In this document: piece by piece, positions 20,709 through 29,879 of the stretch
Layout of the letters: each line of letters starts with the position of its first letter
Position numbering within the stretch: the first letter of the stretch is position 1
DNA from: an uncultured Phycicoccus sp.
GTDB taxonomy: Bacteria; Actinomycetota; Actinomycetes; Actinomycetales; Dermatophilaceae
Reading direction: 5' to 3'
DNA: 64,000 bases
NCBI RefSeq assembly: GCF_947495705.1
Contig: NZ_CANLZR010000005.1
Span: 62,001 to 126,000 of the forward strand
The notes under the pieces: generated by a model
Told to the model about the DNA's origin: nothing
The model's database searches: none
Seen by the model: the letters and a program-made list of their open reading frames with translations, nothing else
Made by a program: the position numbers and the translations under genes

Positions 20709-21236
20709 GTGCCTTCCCTCGTGACGGTCCGCCCGCGACGCCCGACCGACCTGCCCGTCCTGCGCGAGCTCCTCGCGGCCCAGCAGGCCGGGTCGGGGTA
20801 CCCGGTGCGGTGGCCGCTGCCGTTCCCGGTCGAGGAGTTCCTCGTGCGGCCTGGCGAGCTCGGCGGGTGGGTCGCGCTCGTCGGCACCCGCGTCGTCGGT
20901 CACGTGGCGCTCCTGGAGGTGCGACCCGGCTGGGAGGCGGACGGCTGGGCCGCCGGCACCGGCCGGCCGCCGGAACGGCTCGCGGCCGTCGCCGTCCTCT
21001 TCGTGGCACCGGGCCACGGCGGGCGAGGCATCGGCACCCGGCTGCTCGACACCGCGGTGGCGCGGGCCCGCCACCTCGGCCGGCTGCCCGTGCTCGACGT
21101 CGTGCAGGAGCACTCGATCGCGGCGGACCTCTATCGGCGCCGCGGCTGGACGGTGGTGGGCGAGGCACGCCCGCCCTGGCTGCCGCCGGACCGCCGCCCG
21201 GTGCTGCTCATGGCCCTCGACGGGCCACCCGGCTGA
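20709..21236 (+). CDS. GNAT-family N-acetyltransferase
   Basis: Probably acetylates a small molecule or protein N-terminus; the substrate cannot be read from the sequence. 175 residues from GTG 20709. The acetyl-CoA loop [21 protein letters not shown] (motif A: V.P..RG.GIG..LL) is intact at about 97-117, followed by ALYRRRGW-type motif B (here [16 protein letters not shown]). It is transcribed divergently from pdxT and its stop lies in a long hairpin shared with the convergent protease gene. First gene of the accessory block. Confidence 0.87.
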   Translation: MPSLVTVRPRRPTDLPVLRELLAAQQAGSGYPVRWPLPFPVEEFLVRPGELGGWVALVGTRVVGHVALLEVRPGWEADGWAAGTGRPPERLAAVAVLFVAPGHGGRGIGTRLLDTAVARARHLGRLPVLDVVQEHSIAADLYRRRGWTVVGEARPPWLPPDRRPVLLMALDGPPG

Positions 21237-21266
21237 CGGCCCGACCCCCTGCGGGCGGGCCGTCAG
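21233..21266. terminator. Bidirectional hairpin between GNAT and the protease gene
   Basis: Perfect 11-bp arms CTGACGGCCCG (21233-21243) and CGGGCCGTCAG (21256-21266) with a 12-nt loop. The left arm contains the GNAT stop codon; the protease stop is at 21275, so it serves both convergent genes. Confidence 0.75.
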
Positions 21267-21274
21267 CCGGGACG

Positions 21275-24200
21275 TCACCAGACCCAGACGTCGTCCAGCC
21301 AGATCGTCGTCCCGGGCGCCTGCGTCGCGGGTGCGGCCAGGGTGAGCCGCATCGTGCTCGCGCCCGCCGGGACCGCCAGGGTGCCGCTGATCTTGCTCAC
21401 CGTCCCGTCGATCTTGCTCACCGACGAGCCGATCTTGCTCACCGACGCGTCGATCTTGCTCACCACGACGTCCACGGAGTCGATCTTGCTGACGACCGAC
21501 CCGGTCTTGTCGAGGAAGGTGACCGCCACGGCCGGCGTCCCGTCGACCGCCGTGAGGGCCAGGTCGTACGTCGTCCCGCCCTCGACGGGGACGTCGGAGC
21601 GCCACGCCCCGCCGGTGAGACCGCCCGTGACGCCGACCGCGTCGGTGCCGTCGCTCGCCCGGTCCCCGGAGGTGTCGTACGCCGTGCCACCGGAGCCCGT
21701 CCAGCCGTCGGGAGCCGCGCCGCCGGCCGACGCCTCGTACGAGCCGTTGGTCACCCGGTTGCCCCGCACGGTGATGGTGCGGGTCAGGCTGTTGTCGGTC
21801 TCGTCCGATTCCGAAACGGCGTCCTGCGGGTCGACGTCGACCCGGATCTTCCGGTCGCCGTTGACCCCTCGGGTGTCCCAGGCGAGCGTGACGACCCGGC
21901 TCGCGCCGGCCGCCACCTTCACCGGAGCGGTGGTCCCGAGGACGGTGCTCCCGTCGAGGACCTTGACGGCGACGCCGTCGGCGTCCGCCGAGCCGGCGTT
22001 CTCGACCGTGACCGACAGGGTCGTCTGCTTCCGCTCGGGCTGGGCGCTCTCGACCGCCGTCGGACGCAGCTGGGCCTTCGCGGCCGGCCGGCCGTCCCCC
22101 TGCGGGTTGACGGTGAAGTAGAAGACCTGACCGGCCTCGACGAGCTTGGGCGCCGAGGTGTTGGCCGCGGTCTGCGGCACGCCCCGGGCGGCGAGGGCCG
22201 CGTTGCGGGCGGCGTACTCGGCGTGCAGGTAGTCCCCGGCGCGGAACAGCGTCCCGGCCTGGGCGCGCCAGTCCTTCATCCGCGCGAAGTCCGCCGACCA
22301 CGCCGACGAGGGCGAGGTCCGGCCGCCGGCGGCCTCCTTCGCGAGCCGGTCGCCGAGAGCCTCCTGGGCGCCGATGAGGTACTCGGCGACGTGCCCGCGC
22401 TGGAGGTTGTCCTGGTCCTCGACCTCGTAGGGCCGGTAGGACATGGCGTACGTCGTCGGCGCCGCCGACACGTCGTACATCCAGCCCAGGCCACTCCAGT
22501 AGCACTCCCACTTACCGGCCTGCGGGTGACCCGCCGGGCAGCGGTCCACGCCGTACGAGCCGTCGTGCGGGTGGGACAGGCCGAGGTTGTGCGCGGCCTC
22601 GTGCTCGATCGTGTAGCTGAACCCGCCACCGCTGTCCTGGGTGGGCAGCGAGGCGTCGGTGAGCGAGCGCTTCGACCCGGGCGCGTCGCCCGGCTGCACG
22701 CCGGGGTAGTGGGAGTCGCTGGACTTGAAGCGGTCGTTGACGTTGTTCATCACGCCCCAGGCCTCACCGTCCTCGGTGCCCACCGCGATGCCCCCGACGA
22801 TCGCCGGCAGGGCCCACGTGTAGGCCTTCTCGAAGACGACGTTGATGGCCGGGATCGTGTTGACCCCGTCGACCTGGTCGGCGATGCCGTCGGGGTTGGC
22901 GTCGATGAAGTCGCGGAACGACTCGTGCGAGACCGCGCCGTCGTAGCCGGGCCCCAGACCAGAGCCCGTGGCCTTGGCCTTCTCGAGCGCCTCCTGCACG
23001 GCCTCGAGGTCGACGGTCTTGTCGCCGTACGTCACCTCGTGGTCGTGGTCGTGGCCGTCCTCGTGCAGCGGCTCGGGGACGAGCTCGGTGCCGTCGTTGG
23101 TGACGACGTGGTGCGAGGGGGCCGGCAGGTCCTCGTACTTCGGGGAGGTGTCGAGCACCTCGCCGGTGGGGAGGTTGTTCGTCGGGTCGTAGAGCGGGAT
23201 CGTCTCGCCCTTGCGCCCGACCCAGCGGGCGTACGGGGTGGCCGAGGACAGCCAGCGCAGGGTGTCGTCCTGCTGGGTGCCGCCGGACACGTCGCCGATC
23301 TTGTACAGCTTGTCCATGTCGGTCCACCACGACCCGTACCAGGGCGCGTTGGTGAGTGCCCCGTTCACCCACTGCGGGCGGGAGTAGAAGTCGGTCCAGT
23401 TGGACACGGCGAGCCAGTACGTGTCGCCCCGCGGGATCGGCCGGTAGAGGTAGCCGGCGGTCGAGCGGAAGAACAGGCCGTAGGCGACGTCACGGGCCAG
23501 GCGCGGCATCATCCGGCACGGCGTCGTGTTGTTGTACGGCAGGTCCATCCCGGCGATCTTCGTGCCGTCGGTGGCGCAGGTGTCGCCCGACTGCTTCCAC
23601 AAGGGGTCGGCCGTGTAGTGCCACACCGGCGGGTCGCCGTGCGGGTAGTCGCTCGACATCCCGAGGCCCTTGCCGGCCCACGTCGCGGACTCGAAGTCGT
23701 TGGGCGCCGCGCCCAGGTCGATGAAGTGGAACCGATAGCGGCCACCCCAGGTGCGGCCGAAGTCGATGCCGTCCCAGTCACCGGTGTCGGGGTCGGTGAT
23801 CCGCCAGGAGCCGCCGTCCTCGACCGCCTTGGGGACGATGGCCCCGTCGATCACCTTGTCGGTGCCGTAGGTGTGGTACGCGCCGGGACGGAAGTAGTCC
23901 TTGGCGTACCCGGGGGTGAAGGTGTCCAGGAAGAAGAACGACGAGCCCTGGTTGGGGCCCTGCGGCATCCGGTCCAGGTTGAGGCCCGACTTGTCGTAGT
24001 ACGGGTCGTGGTAGGCCCCGGCGTCGGGGTTGACCACGGCCGGGGAGGAGCACTCGCCGGTCTCGAGGTTCGTGAACGCGCACGCCCAGCGGTCGTCGTA
24101 GCGCGTCTCGAAGATCCAGTCCTCGACCGCGTACGCGTCGACGAGGTCGGTCTTCGTGGGGTCGGCGACCTTGTAGGAGAGGTCGCCGTCCTTGGCCGCG

Positions 24201-25114
24201 ACGCGCAGCGCGCCGTAGGCCTGGTCGTACTTGACCTGGTTGGCGGTGCGGGTGGTGCCGCCGTGGTAGGTCTGGGCCTTGGCGGTGGCGTTCTCCGCGA
24301 CCTGGAAGAGCGCCTTGGCGTACTCCTCGGACGCGGCGAGCACCGAGATGTCGTAGCGGTAGGTCATGCCCTCGAAGTAGGGCGTGCCGTTGACATGGTC
24401 CTTGTTCCAGTTGAGCAGCCCCGCCCCCACCTGGGTCAGCTCGCCGGAGGCCGTCGTCTTCGTCGCGACGGTCGGCTTGTACGTGTCGGGTGTCCACTCC
24501 CGGAGCTCGGCGACCTCCGCCGCGGTCGGCGTCCGACCGACGAACACCACGTTGAGGGGGTAGTCGACGACGAGCTCGTCCTCGACGGCCTTGCGGGTCT
24601 CGGGGTAGAGCATCCCCGTCGGGACGGCGGTCCCGGTGAGGGTGGCGGTGCCCGAGTACGTCGACCCGGCCGTCGTGTAGGGCACGACCCGCACGGTGTA
24701 GGTGCCCGGCGCCAGCGTCCCGAGGTCGACCTTCTCGGACGTCGTGTTGCCGGCGGCGCTCGACCCGATCTGGCGTCCCGCGGAGTCGTCGACGTAGAGG
24801 TCGTAGTCGTCGGCGGAGGACGCCCATGCGATCGCGACCTCGACGCCGCCCCGGTGGCTGCTCCAGTAGTCGGCCGGGATGGTCAGCTCGACGGCGTGCG
24901 TGTCACACGTCGTCGCGGTGCAGGTGCTCGGGTCGAGGACGGCTCCGGTGTACGGGCCCCCCGACCACTGCGCCGTCGCCGTGTCACCGCTGGTGGGGGC
25001 GGCGAGGGTCGACGAGGCCGGCGTCGACGCCCCGGCACCGCCGGCGGCGACGAGGGTCGCGGCCACGCAGGCGAGGGTCGAGACGGCCACCATCCGGGGG
25101 GTGATGGATCGCAT
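21275..25114 (-). CDS. Large secreted metzincin-type zinc metalloprotease
   Basis: Predicted extracellular protease. 1279 residues from ATG 25114, preceded by GGAGGAAGCCC. A Sec signal peptide (about 1-29, ending AAGGAGA) is followed by a PPC-like beta domain (about 90-165), a long unique region, and the zinc site [11 protein letters not shown] (His838, Glu839, His842, His848), which fits the metzincin pattern HExxHxxGxxH; Met891 in YAMSY is a plausible Met-turn 43 residues later. Then a CARDB adhesion-like domain (about 1025-1115) and a carbohydrate-binding-like beta domain interrupted by a VSKI repeat (about 1207-1243). A histidine cluster EDGHDHDHE lies at about 690. The third ligand being His, not Asp, argues against the M6/InhA family. 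Divergent from a LuxR regulator 109 nt away. Confidence 0.88.
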   Translation of the reverse strand: MRSITPRMVAVSTLACVAATLVAAGGAGASTPASSTLAAPTSGDTATAQWSGGPYTGAVLDPSTCTATTCDTHAVELTIPADYWSSHRGGVEVAIAWASSADDYDLYVDDSAGRQIGSSAAGNTTSEKVDLGTLAPGTYTVRVVPYTTAGSTYSGTATLTGTAVPTGMLYPETRKAVEDELVVDYPLNVVFVGRTPTAAEVAELREWTPDTYKPTVATKTTASGELTQVGAGLLNWNKDHVNGTPYFEGMTYRYDISVLAASEEYAKALFQVAENATAKAQTYHGGTTRTANQVKYDQAYGALRVAAKDGDLSYKVADPTKTDLVDAYAVEDWIFETRYDDRWACAFTNLETGECSSPAVVNPDAGAYHDPYYDKSGLNLDRMPQGPNQGSSFFFLDTFTPGYAKDYFRPGAYHTYGTDKVIDGAIVPKAVEDGGSWRITDPDTGDWDGIDFGRTWGGRYRFHFIDLGAAPNDFESATWAGKGLGMSSDYPHGDPPVWHYTADPLWKQSGDTCATDGTKIAGMDLPYNNTTPCRMMPRLARDVAYGLFFRSTAGYLYRPIPRGDTYWLAVSNWTDFYSRPQWVNGALTNAPWYGSWWTDMDKLYKIGDVSGGTQQDDTLRWLSSATPYARWVGRKGETIPLYDPTNNLPTGEVLDTSPKYEDLPAPSHHVVTNDGTELVPEPLHEDGHDHDHEVTYGDKTVDLEAVQEALEKAKATGSGLGPGYDGAVSHESFRDFIDANPDGIADQVDGVNTIPAINVVFEKAYTWALPAIVGGIAVGTEDGEAWGVMNNVNDRFKSSDSHYPGVQPGDAPGSKRSLTDASLPTQDSGGGFSYTIEHEAAHNLGLSHPHDGSYGVDRCPAGHPQAGKWECYWSGLGWMYDVSAAPTTYAMSYRPYEVEDQDNLQRGHVAEYLIGAQEALGDRLAKEAAGGRTSPSSAWSADFARMKDWRAQAGTLFRAGDYLHAEYAARNAALAARGVPQTAANTSAPKLVEAGQVFYFTVNPQGDGRPAAKAQLRPTAVESAQPERKQTTLSVTVENAGSADADGVAVKVLDGSTVLGTTAPVKVAAGASRVVTLAWDTRGVNGDRKIRVDVDPQDAVSESDETDNSLTRTITVRGNRVTNGSYEASAGGAAPDGWTGSGGTAYDTSGDRASDGTDAVGVTGGLTGGAWRSDVPVEGGTTYDLALTAVDGTPAVAVTFLDKTGSVVSKIDSVDVVVSKIDASVSKIGSSVSKIDGTVSKISGTLAVPAGASTMRLTLAAPATQAPGTTIWLDDVWVW
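21389..21493 (-). repeat. 21-bp tandem repeat encoding VSKI units in the protease
   Basis: GATCTTGCTCAC recurs at 21389, 21410, 21431 and 21452 with an exact 21-bp period, and GATCTTGCTGAC at 21482 (30 bp on). In the protein this gives V-S-K-I-[DGS]-x-x heptads at the C-terminal domain. The core 12 bases are identical in four copies while the rest varies. Confidence 0.95.
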
Positions 25115-25210
25115 GGGCTTCCTCCAGGACAAGGGGCACCGACGGGGTGGGGGCGCCCGGGGACAAGCCAAGCCCTTCGGCGTCGTCCGTGCGCCCGTAG
25201 AAACTGCCGA

Positions 25211-25216
25211 TATCCT
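25211..25216 (+). promoter_or_regulatory. -10 box for leaderless luxR-type transcript
   Basis: TATCCT six nt before the GTG at 25223, with no ribosome-binding site. The 108-nt gap to the divergent protease gene would also hold the protease promoter, which I could not place. Confidence 0.45.
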
Positions 25217-25222
25217 CGGCAC

Positions 25223-26947
25223 GTGACCGTGACCCCGCCCTCCCGACCAGGGCGGACGGCACCCCCGACCCGGCGACGCCGGGTGTCGTCGAGGTCCGCC
25301 TTCGCCTCCTTCGCCACCGTCGTTTCCGCTCCCCTCGTGCCGGTGCTGCGCCAGGCGGAGCGGCTCGGCCTCGCCGGCGAGACCCGGGCCGCCCTGGACC
25401 TGCTCGTCGAGACCGCGGCCGCGCTGCCGGACGACGGCCCCGACGGGGACCGGGTCGCGATCGGTGAGCTCGCCATCGTCGTGTCCGCCTGGGGCAGCGA
25501 GCTCCTCGACGCCCACCCATTCCTCGAGCGCCTCGCGGCGGAGGTCCGCGAGCCGGGGGCCCGCGGAGCGCTCCTGTTCAGCCGGGGCCGGGCGGGCACG
25601 GCGCAGGAGACCCCGGAGATCCTCACCCGGGCACTCGCCGAGTTCCGGCTGGCGGGCGACATCCGCGGGCAGGCCGTGACCCTCGGCGAGCTGTGCTGGC
25701 CCCGCGAGGACGGGCTGGGGGCGGAGTACCGCGTCACCGTCGGCCGGGAGGGTCTGGCCCTCGCGCGACGGACCGGCGACCCGTGGGCCATCGCCTTCTG
25801 CGCGGGTCGCCTCGCCGGCTGTGAGACCTACCTCGACCGCCCCGACGCCCTGGAGCACTGGCGCGAGGCGGCCGAGGTGCTGCCGTCGAGCCCGGACGCG
25901 GTGACCGCCGAGATCGCCAGCCTCAACCAGTTCAACTGGGCCCACACGGCGTACGGGCACGGTGACTACGCGCTGGCCGCCCGGGTGGCCCGCGAGGGCA
26001 AGCTGCTGGCACACGGCGCGACGTGGGCCCGCAAGTTCGCCGCTGTCGAGGCGCTCGTCCACTGGCGCACCGGCGACCTCGAGGCGGCGGTCGCGTCGGC
26101 TCGCACCGCGCGCGCCGGACGCCCGCAGATGGCCACCGGCATGGCGGGCATCGTCCTGGCGGCGGTCGGGCTGGAGCGGGAGGGGCACCCGGACACCCGG
26201 GTGCTCGAGGACGCGCTCGGGCTCATCGAGTTCGACGAGCAGATGCTGTGGCTGGGCCTCGCCGTCCGGGCGGCCCTGCGTGACGCCCGGCGGGAGCCGA
26301 ACCCGCTGCGGGAGGTCGTCGCGGCACTCGAGCAGGCGGCCCGGATGCAGGTGCGGTTCGGCTGGGAGGACCTCGTCCTCCTCGTCGCCCGCGCCGACCG
26401 CACCGTCGGCGCGTCCGCGGCCGCGACCATCGAGGGCCTGTGGCCCGGCAACCCCCGCGGGCAGGCCGTGCGGATGGCCGTCGAGGGGCTCCTCCTCGGC
26501 GCCGAGGGGTACTCGCTGCTCCTCGAGTCGGCCGAGCGCTTCGCCGCGCTCCCGGAGCCGCTGAGCGCGGCCCAGGTCCTGCACGACGCCGCCCAGGTGG
26601 CGCCCGACACCGCCACCGGGAACACCCTGCGCCGGCGCGCGATCGCGGTGTTCAGCGCCCACGGAGCCGACCGGTCGCTGGCCGCCGTGCTGCGGGACCG
26701 GCGCCTGCACCGCGGGCCGGACCTGCCGCCGGTGCCGCAGAGCCAGCGTCTCGTCGCCACCGCCGGGCTGACCCGGCGGGAGCGCGAGGTGGCCACGCTC
26801 GCGGCACAGGGGCTGACCGCCCAGGAGATCGCCGACCAGCTGCACATCTCGCTCGGGACCGCCCGCACCCACATCCTGCGGGTGCGGGAGAAGTTCGGCG
26901 GCGTCCCGAAGCGCAAGCTCGCCCAGCTCCTGGCCGAGGGTGGCTGA
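25223..26947 (+). CDS. LuxR-family transcriptional regulator with helical-repeat sensor region
   Basis: 574 residues from GTG 25223. Residues about 30-490 are Ala/Leu/Glu-rich helices of TPR type without a recognisable P-loop, so this is not a complete MalT/LAL protein; the C-terminal 60 residues form a LuxR helix-turn-helix (LTRREREVATLAAQGLTAQE, then IADQLHISLGTARTHILRVREKF). It starts 109 nt from the divergent metalloprotease gene and ends 13 nt from the convergent methyltransferase. Control of the protease is an inference from position only. Signal unknown. Confidence 0.88.
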   Translation: MTVTPPSRPGRTAPPTRRRRVSSRSAFASFATVVSAPLVPVLRQAERLGLAGETRAALDLLVETAAALPDDGPDGDRVAIGELAIVVSAWGSELLDAHPFLERLAAEVREPGARGALLFSRGRAGTAQETPEILTRALAEFRLAGDIRGQAVTLGELCWPREDGLGAEYRVTVGREGLALARRTGDPWAIAFCAGRLAGCETYLDRPDALEHWREAAEVLPSSPDAVTAEIASLNQFNWAHTAYGHGDYALAARVAREGKLLAHGATWARKFAAVEALVHWRTGDLEAAVASARTARAGRPQMATGMAGIVLAAVGLEREGHPDTRVLEDALGLIEFDEQMLWLGLAVRAALRDARREPNPLREVVAALEQAARMQVRFGWEDLVLLVARADRTVGASAAATIEGLWPGNPRGQAVRMAVEGLLLGAEGYSLLLESAERFAALPEPLSAAQVLHDAAQVAPDTATGNTLRRRAIAVFSAHGADRSLAAVLRDRRLHRGPDLPPVPQSQRLVATAGLTRREREVATLAAQGLTAQEIADQLHISLGTARTHILRVREKFGGVPKRKLAQLLAEGG

Positions 26948-26960
26948 GGGGTCCGGCCGC

Positions 26961-28061
26961 TCAGGGGCGGGCCACGACGTAGACGTTGAACGGGTCCTGC
27001 TCGAGCTCGTGCACGGTGACCCGCTCGAAGCCCGCCTCCCGGATCATCCGCTCGGCGAGCTGGACGCCCCAGACGGTGCCGAGACCGTCGCCGCCCTGCC
27101 CGAGGGAGACGCTCATGCAGTGCAGGGTGGACACTGCGTAGAGGAAGGCGCCCCACGGCAGATCGGCGTTGTCCTCGAGCCGGCTCGAGGCGTTGATGTC
27201 GACCATGAGGAACGTCCCGTCCGCGCGCAGGGCCCGGCGAACCGCTCCCAGGACGGTGGCGGGGTGGGCCTGGTCGTGGACGGTGTCGAAGGCGGTGACG
27301 AGGTCCCACCGGCCCTCGGGCAGCGTGGCGACGTCGTGCTCGGCGAAGGTGACGTTCGTCAGGCCCCACGCGGAGGCCTCGGCCCGGGCGGCCTGCAGCG
27401 CCTCGGCGCTGAGGTCGTACCCGGTGAGCCGGCTCGCGGGGTACGCCCGGCCCAGGAGGTTCACGGCGTGTCCCTCACCGCACCCGATGTCGAGGACGTC
27501 GATCCCGGCCCGGAGGCGTTCCGTCAGCCCGGTGAGGGGGACGATCGCGTCCAGGAGGGCGACGTCGTGCACCGCCCCGGAGTCCTCGGCCTGGACGTCG
27601 TGGAAGCCCGGGTAGTCCTCGTAGCGGAGGCCGCCGCCGGTGCGGAAGCAGGCGGTGATCCTGGGCGCCACCGCCCCCATGAGCGAGACGATCCGCATCG
27701 TGCGGGCGAGGTTGTCCGGGCCGGGCCCCGTGACGAGGGGCCCGACCTCCTCGCGGAGCGCGTACGTGCCCGCGGTCGGGTCGTACCCGACGAGCCCGCC
27801 GCACACGACGCCGCCGAGCCACTCGCGGACGTAGCGCTCGTCGAGGCCGGCCGCGTCGGCGATCTGGCGGCTCGTCGCCGGGGGCAGTGTCACGAGGGTC
27901 TCGAAGAGCCCGGTGTCGTACCCGATGCCGAGGAGGACGGCGACGGAGCCGTCCTCGAGCACCTGCACGAGGCGGTCGGCGGCAGCGGTGTCGCTGACGG
28001 GCGGCCCGGCTGCGGGCCCGGTGACGGCCGTCGTGGTCCTGGTCGTGGTCGTGGTGGTCAT
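26961..28061 (-). CDS. SAM-dependent class I methyltransferase with N-terminal winged helix
   Basis: Transfers a methyl group from SAM to an unidentified substrate. 366 residues from ATG 28061 (GAGAGGAG upstream). After a Thr-run N-terminus comes a winged-helix region (about 25-100; SRQIADAAGLDERYVREWLGG), as in O-methyltransferase dimerisation domains, then the SAM fold with VLDIGCGEGHA (189-199), YDLSAEAL and FDTVHDQAHP. The overall pattern resembles the rRNA/antibiotic-like 'methyltransferase plus HTH' proteins of actinobacteria. It follows the luxR-type gene at 28163 on the same strand, with its own likely -10 box between. Confidence 0.88.
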   Translation of the reverse strand: MTTTTTTRTTTAVTGPAAGPPVSDTAAADRLVQVLEDGSVAVLLGIGYDTGLFETLVTLPPATSRQIADAAGLDERYVREWLGGVVCGGLVGYDPTAGTYALREEVGPLVTGPGPDNLARTMRIVSLMGAVAPRITACFRTGGGLRYEDYPGFHDVQAEDSGAVHDVALLDAIVPLTGLTERLRAGIDVLDIGCGEGHAVNLLGRAYPASRLTGYDLSAEALQAARAEASAWGLTNVTFAEHDVATLPEGRWDLVTAFDTVHDQAHPATVLGAVRRALRADGTFLMVDINASSRLEDNADLPWGAFLYAVSTLHCMSVSLGQGGDGLGTVWGVQLAERMIREAGFERVTVHELEQDPFNVYVVARP

Positions 28062-28103
28062 GGCGTGCTCCTCTCGGCGGCGGGCGAAGGCCCGATGCCT
28101 CGC

Positions 28104-28109
28104 ACGCTA
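28104..28109 (-). promoter_or_regulatory. Possible -10 box of the methyltransferase gene
   Basis: TAGCGT on the minus strand, 42 nt before the ATG at 28061, leaving a leader that contains the GAGAGGAG ribosome-binding site. Confidence 0.35.
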
Positions 28110-28162
28110 GGAGCCCGGGCCGGCCGCGCGCGTCGGCCGGATCGTGCATCCCGGCCGAGCCG

Positions 28163-29800
28163 TCATGGGCCCTTCGGTGCAGGACCCTCCGCCTCGATGC
28201 CGCGTCGCCGGGCCCAGGCGGCCGCCGCCGTGCGCCCGGAGACGCCGATCTTGAGGTAGATGTTCGCGAGATGACGGCTCACCGTCTTCTCGCTGATGAC
28301 GAGCGCGTGGGCCACCTCCCGGTTGCTCGCCCCGTCCAGGACGCACCGGAGGACCTCGACCTCACGCTCGGTCAGGCCGCCGGGAGGTCGCTGTGGCGCG
28401 AGCCGGGCGACGTCGGGGGCCGCCCCCAGCCGGTCGTAGATCGCGGCGGCCGTGGCGCGCTCGACCGCCGCGAGGTCGACGCGGCCGAGGCCGTCCGCTG
28501 CCTGGGCCATCAGCTCGTGCACCCGGGCCAGGGCGTACCGGGACCGCTGCGCCCGGTAGGTCGTGGCGGCGTCCTCGAGCAGGCGCAGGGCCCGGGCCCA
28601 CTCCCGGTCGGCCAGGAGGAGGCAGGCGCGGGCCTGGTGCGCCCATGCCCGGAGCCCGGGCCCGGGGTACCGGGCGGCGGTGTCCTCCAGCTCGGCGCAC
28701 GCGGTCTCGGCCTGCGCCCGGTCCCCGGCCCGGGTTGCGATCTCGACCGTCGCGAGGAGCAGCCGGGCCCGCCCGAGCCGGGTGGTCTCCGCCGCAGCCG
28801 CCCGCAGGCCCGCCAGCGCCTCGGCGCGCTGGCCCGCCTCCTCCTCGAGGTACGCGGCCCCGGGCTGCGGACTGACCGACAGGTCGGCGGCGTGGGCGTA
28901 CGCCCGGCGGGCCCCGGTGACGTCGCCGCGGAGCCGGAGGACGTCGCCGAGCTCGCGGTACCCCTCGCCCGCCACCCACCCGTGCGACCCGACGAGGGAG
29001 CGGCTGCGCTCGCCGACCTCCTGCTCGACGACGTCCCAGCTGCCCTCGGCGGCGAGCAGCTGGAGCTGGTGGACGCGGGTGACCCCGACATAGAGGAAGG
29101 TCCGTGACAGGGCCGACGCCCAGCGGTCCAGCGCGTCGGTCCAGGCCCGCATCCGGGCGAGGTCGCCGAGCTCGTGGCACAGGTGGACCACGGTGCAGTG
29201 GACGTCGCCGGCCCACTGCGGGGGCAGCCCGTCGGAGATGACCGCGAGCATGGCCTCGTCCAGGTCGCCGAACCCCTCCTCGGTCCGCCCGGCCCGCAGG
29301 GACGTCAGACCTGACAGGACGAGGGCGAGCGCACCGACCGCCTCGTCGTCGAGCCGCTGCGCCAGTCCACCGAGCATCTCGGCGGCCCGAGCAGCCGGAC
29401 CGTCGTCGTCGTCGACCTCGATCGCCAGCCCGCTCTCGAGGTAGGCGAGGTAGCCCACGGCGGGGCACTCCCCGACGTCCCGCAGGGTGCGCCGGGCCCG
29501 GTTGAGCCAGGCCCTGCCGATGACGAGGTCCCCCTCGGTCGTCCACGACAGCGCGAGCTCGAGGGCGACCATGGCGGCCGCGTGCGTGTCTCCCGCGTCG
29601 GCGCGAACTCGGTAGACGTCGGCGGCGACGTCGCGGAACGCCGCGGAGTCCCCCAGCCACCAGGCACTGCGGGCGAGGAGGTCCAGGTCGTCGGGCCCGA
29701 GACCCGCCTCGGCGCGCTCACGCTCGAGCAGCGCGCGGGCCGCCGACCAGTCCCCGTCGGCGGACGCCTCGCGTGCCCGCTCGACCGCGACGGACCCCAT
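28163..29800 (-). CDS. LuxR-family regulator with TPR-like region
   Basis: 545 residues from ATG 29800, set by AGGAGGCGCCG directly upstream. The body is an alpha-solenoid rich in Ala, Leu and Arg (TPR-like, no Walker motifs), and the C-terminus carries a LuxR HTH: LTEREVEVLRCVLDGASNRE followed by VAHALVISEKTVSRHLANIYLKIGV. The HTH is canonical. It lies between the diguanylate cyclase (79 nt upstream) and the methyltransferase. Architecture is close to the regulator at 25223, but the two share little obvious sequence outside the HTH. Confidence 0.88.
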   Translation of the reverse strand: MGSVAVERAREASADGDWSAARALLERERAEAGLGPDDLDLLARSAWWLGDSAAFRDVAADVYRVRADAGDTHAAAMVALELALSWTTEGDLVIGRAWLNRARRTLRDVGECPAVGYLAYLESGLAIEVDDDDGPAARAAEMLGGLAQRLDDEAVGALALVLSGLTSLRAGRTEEGFGDLDEAMLAVISDGLPPQWAGDVHCTVVHLCHELGDLARMRAWTDALDRWASALSRTFLYVGVTRVHQLQLLAAEGSWDVVEQEVGERSRSLVGSHGWVAGEGYRELGDVLRLRGDVTGARRAYAHAADLSVSPQPGAAYLEEEAGQRAEALAGLRAAAAETTRLGRARLLLATVEIATRAGDRAQAETACAELEDTAARYPGPGLRAWAHQARACLLLADREWARALRLLEDAATTYRAQRSRYALARVHELMAQAADGLGRVDLAAVERATAAAIYDRLGAAPDVARLAPQRPPGGLTEREVEVLRCVLDGASNREVAHALVISEKTVSRHLANIYLKIGVSGRTAAAAWARRRGIEAEGPAPKGP

Positions 29801-29879
29801 CGGCGCCTCCTGGGGGGAGGTTACGCCGGAGCCGCCGCTGCCGGAAGCCGTCTCGCAGCCGGCGCCGGTGTCCGCGCGT

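Noticed and set aside
21275-25114. M6 immune-inhibitor-A peptidase
   Set aside because: The third zinc ligand is His (HExxHxxGxxH) with a Met-turn, which is a metzincin pattern; M6 enzymes have a different continuation of the motif.
20675-26947. A 2090-codon open frame on the plus strand across the protease gene
   Set aside because: It is antisense to the protease gene, is Arg/Gly/Pro-rich without domains, and only its last 574 codons (from 25223) have a regulator's HTH and a promoter. Long antisense frames are expected at this GC content.
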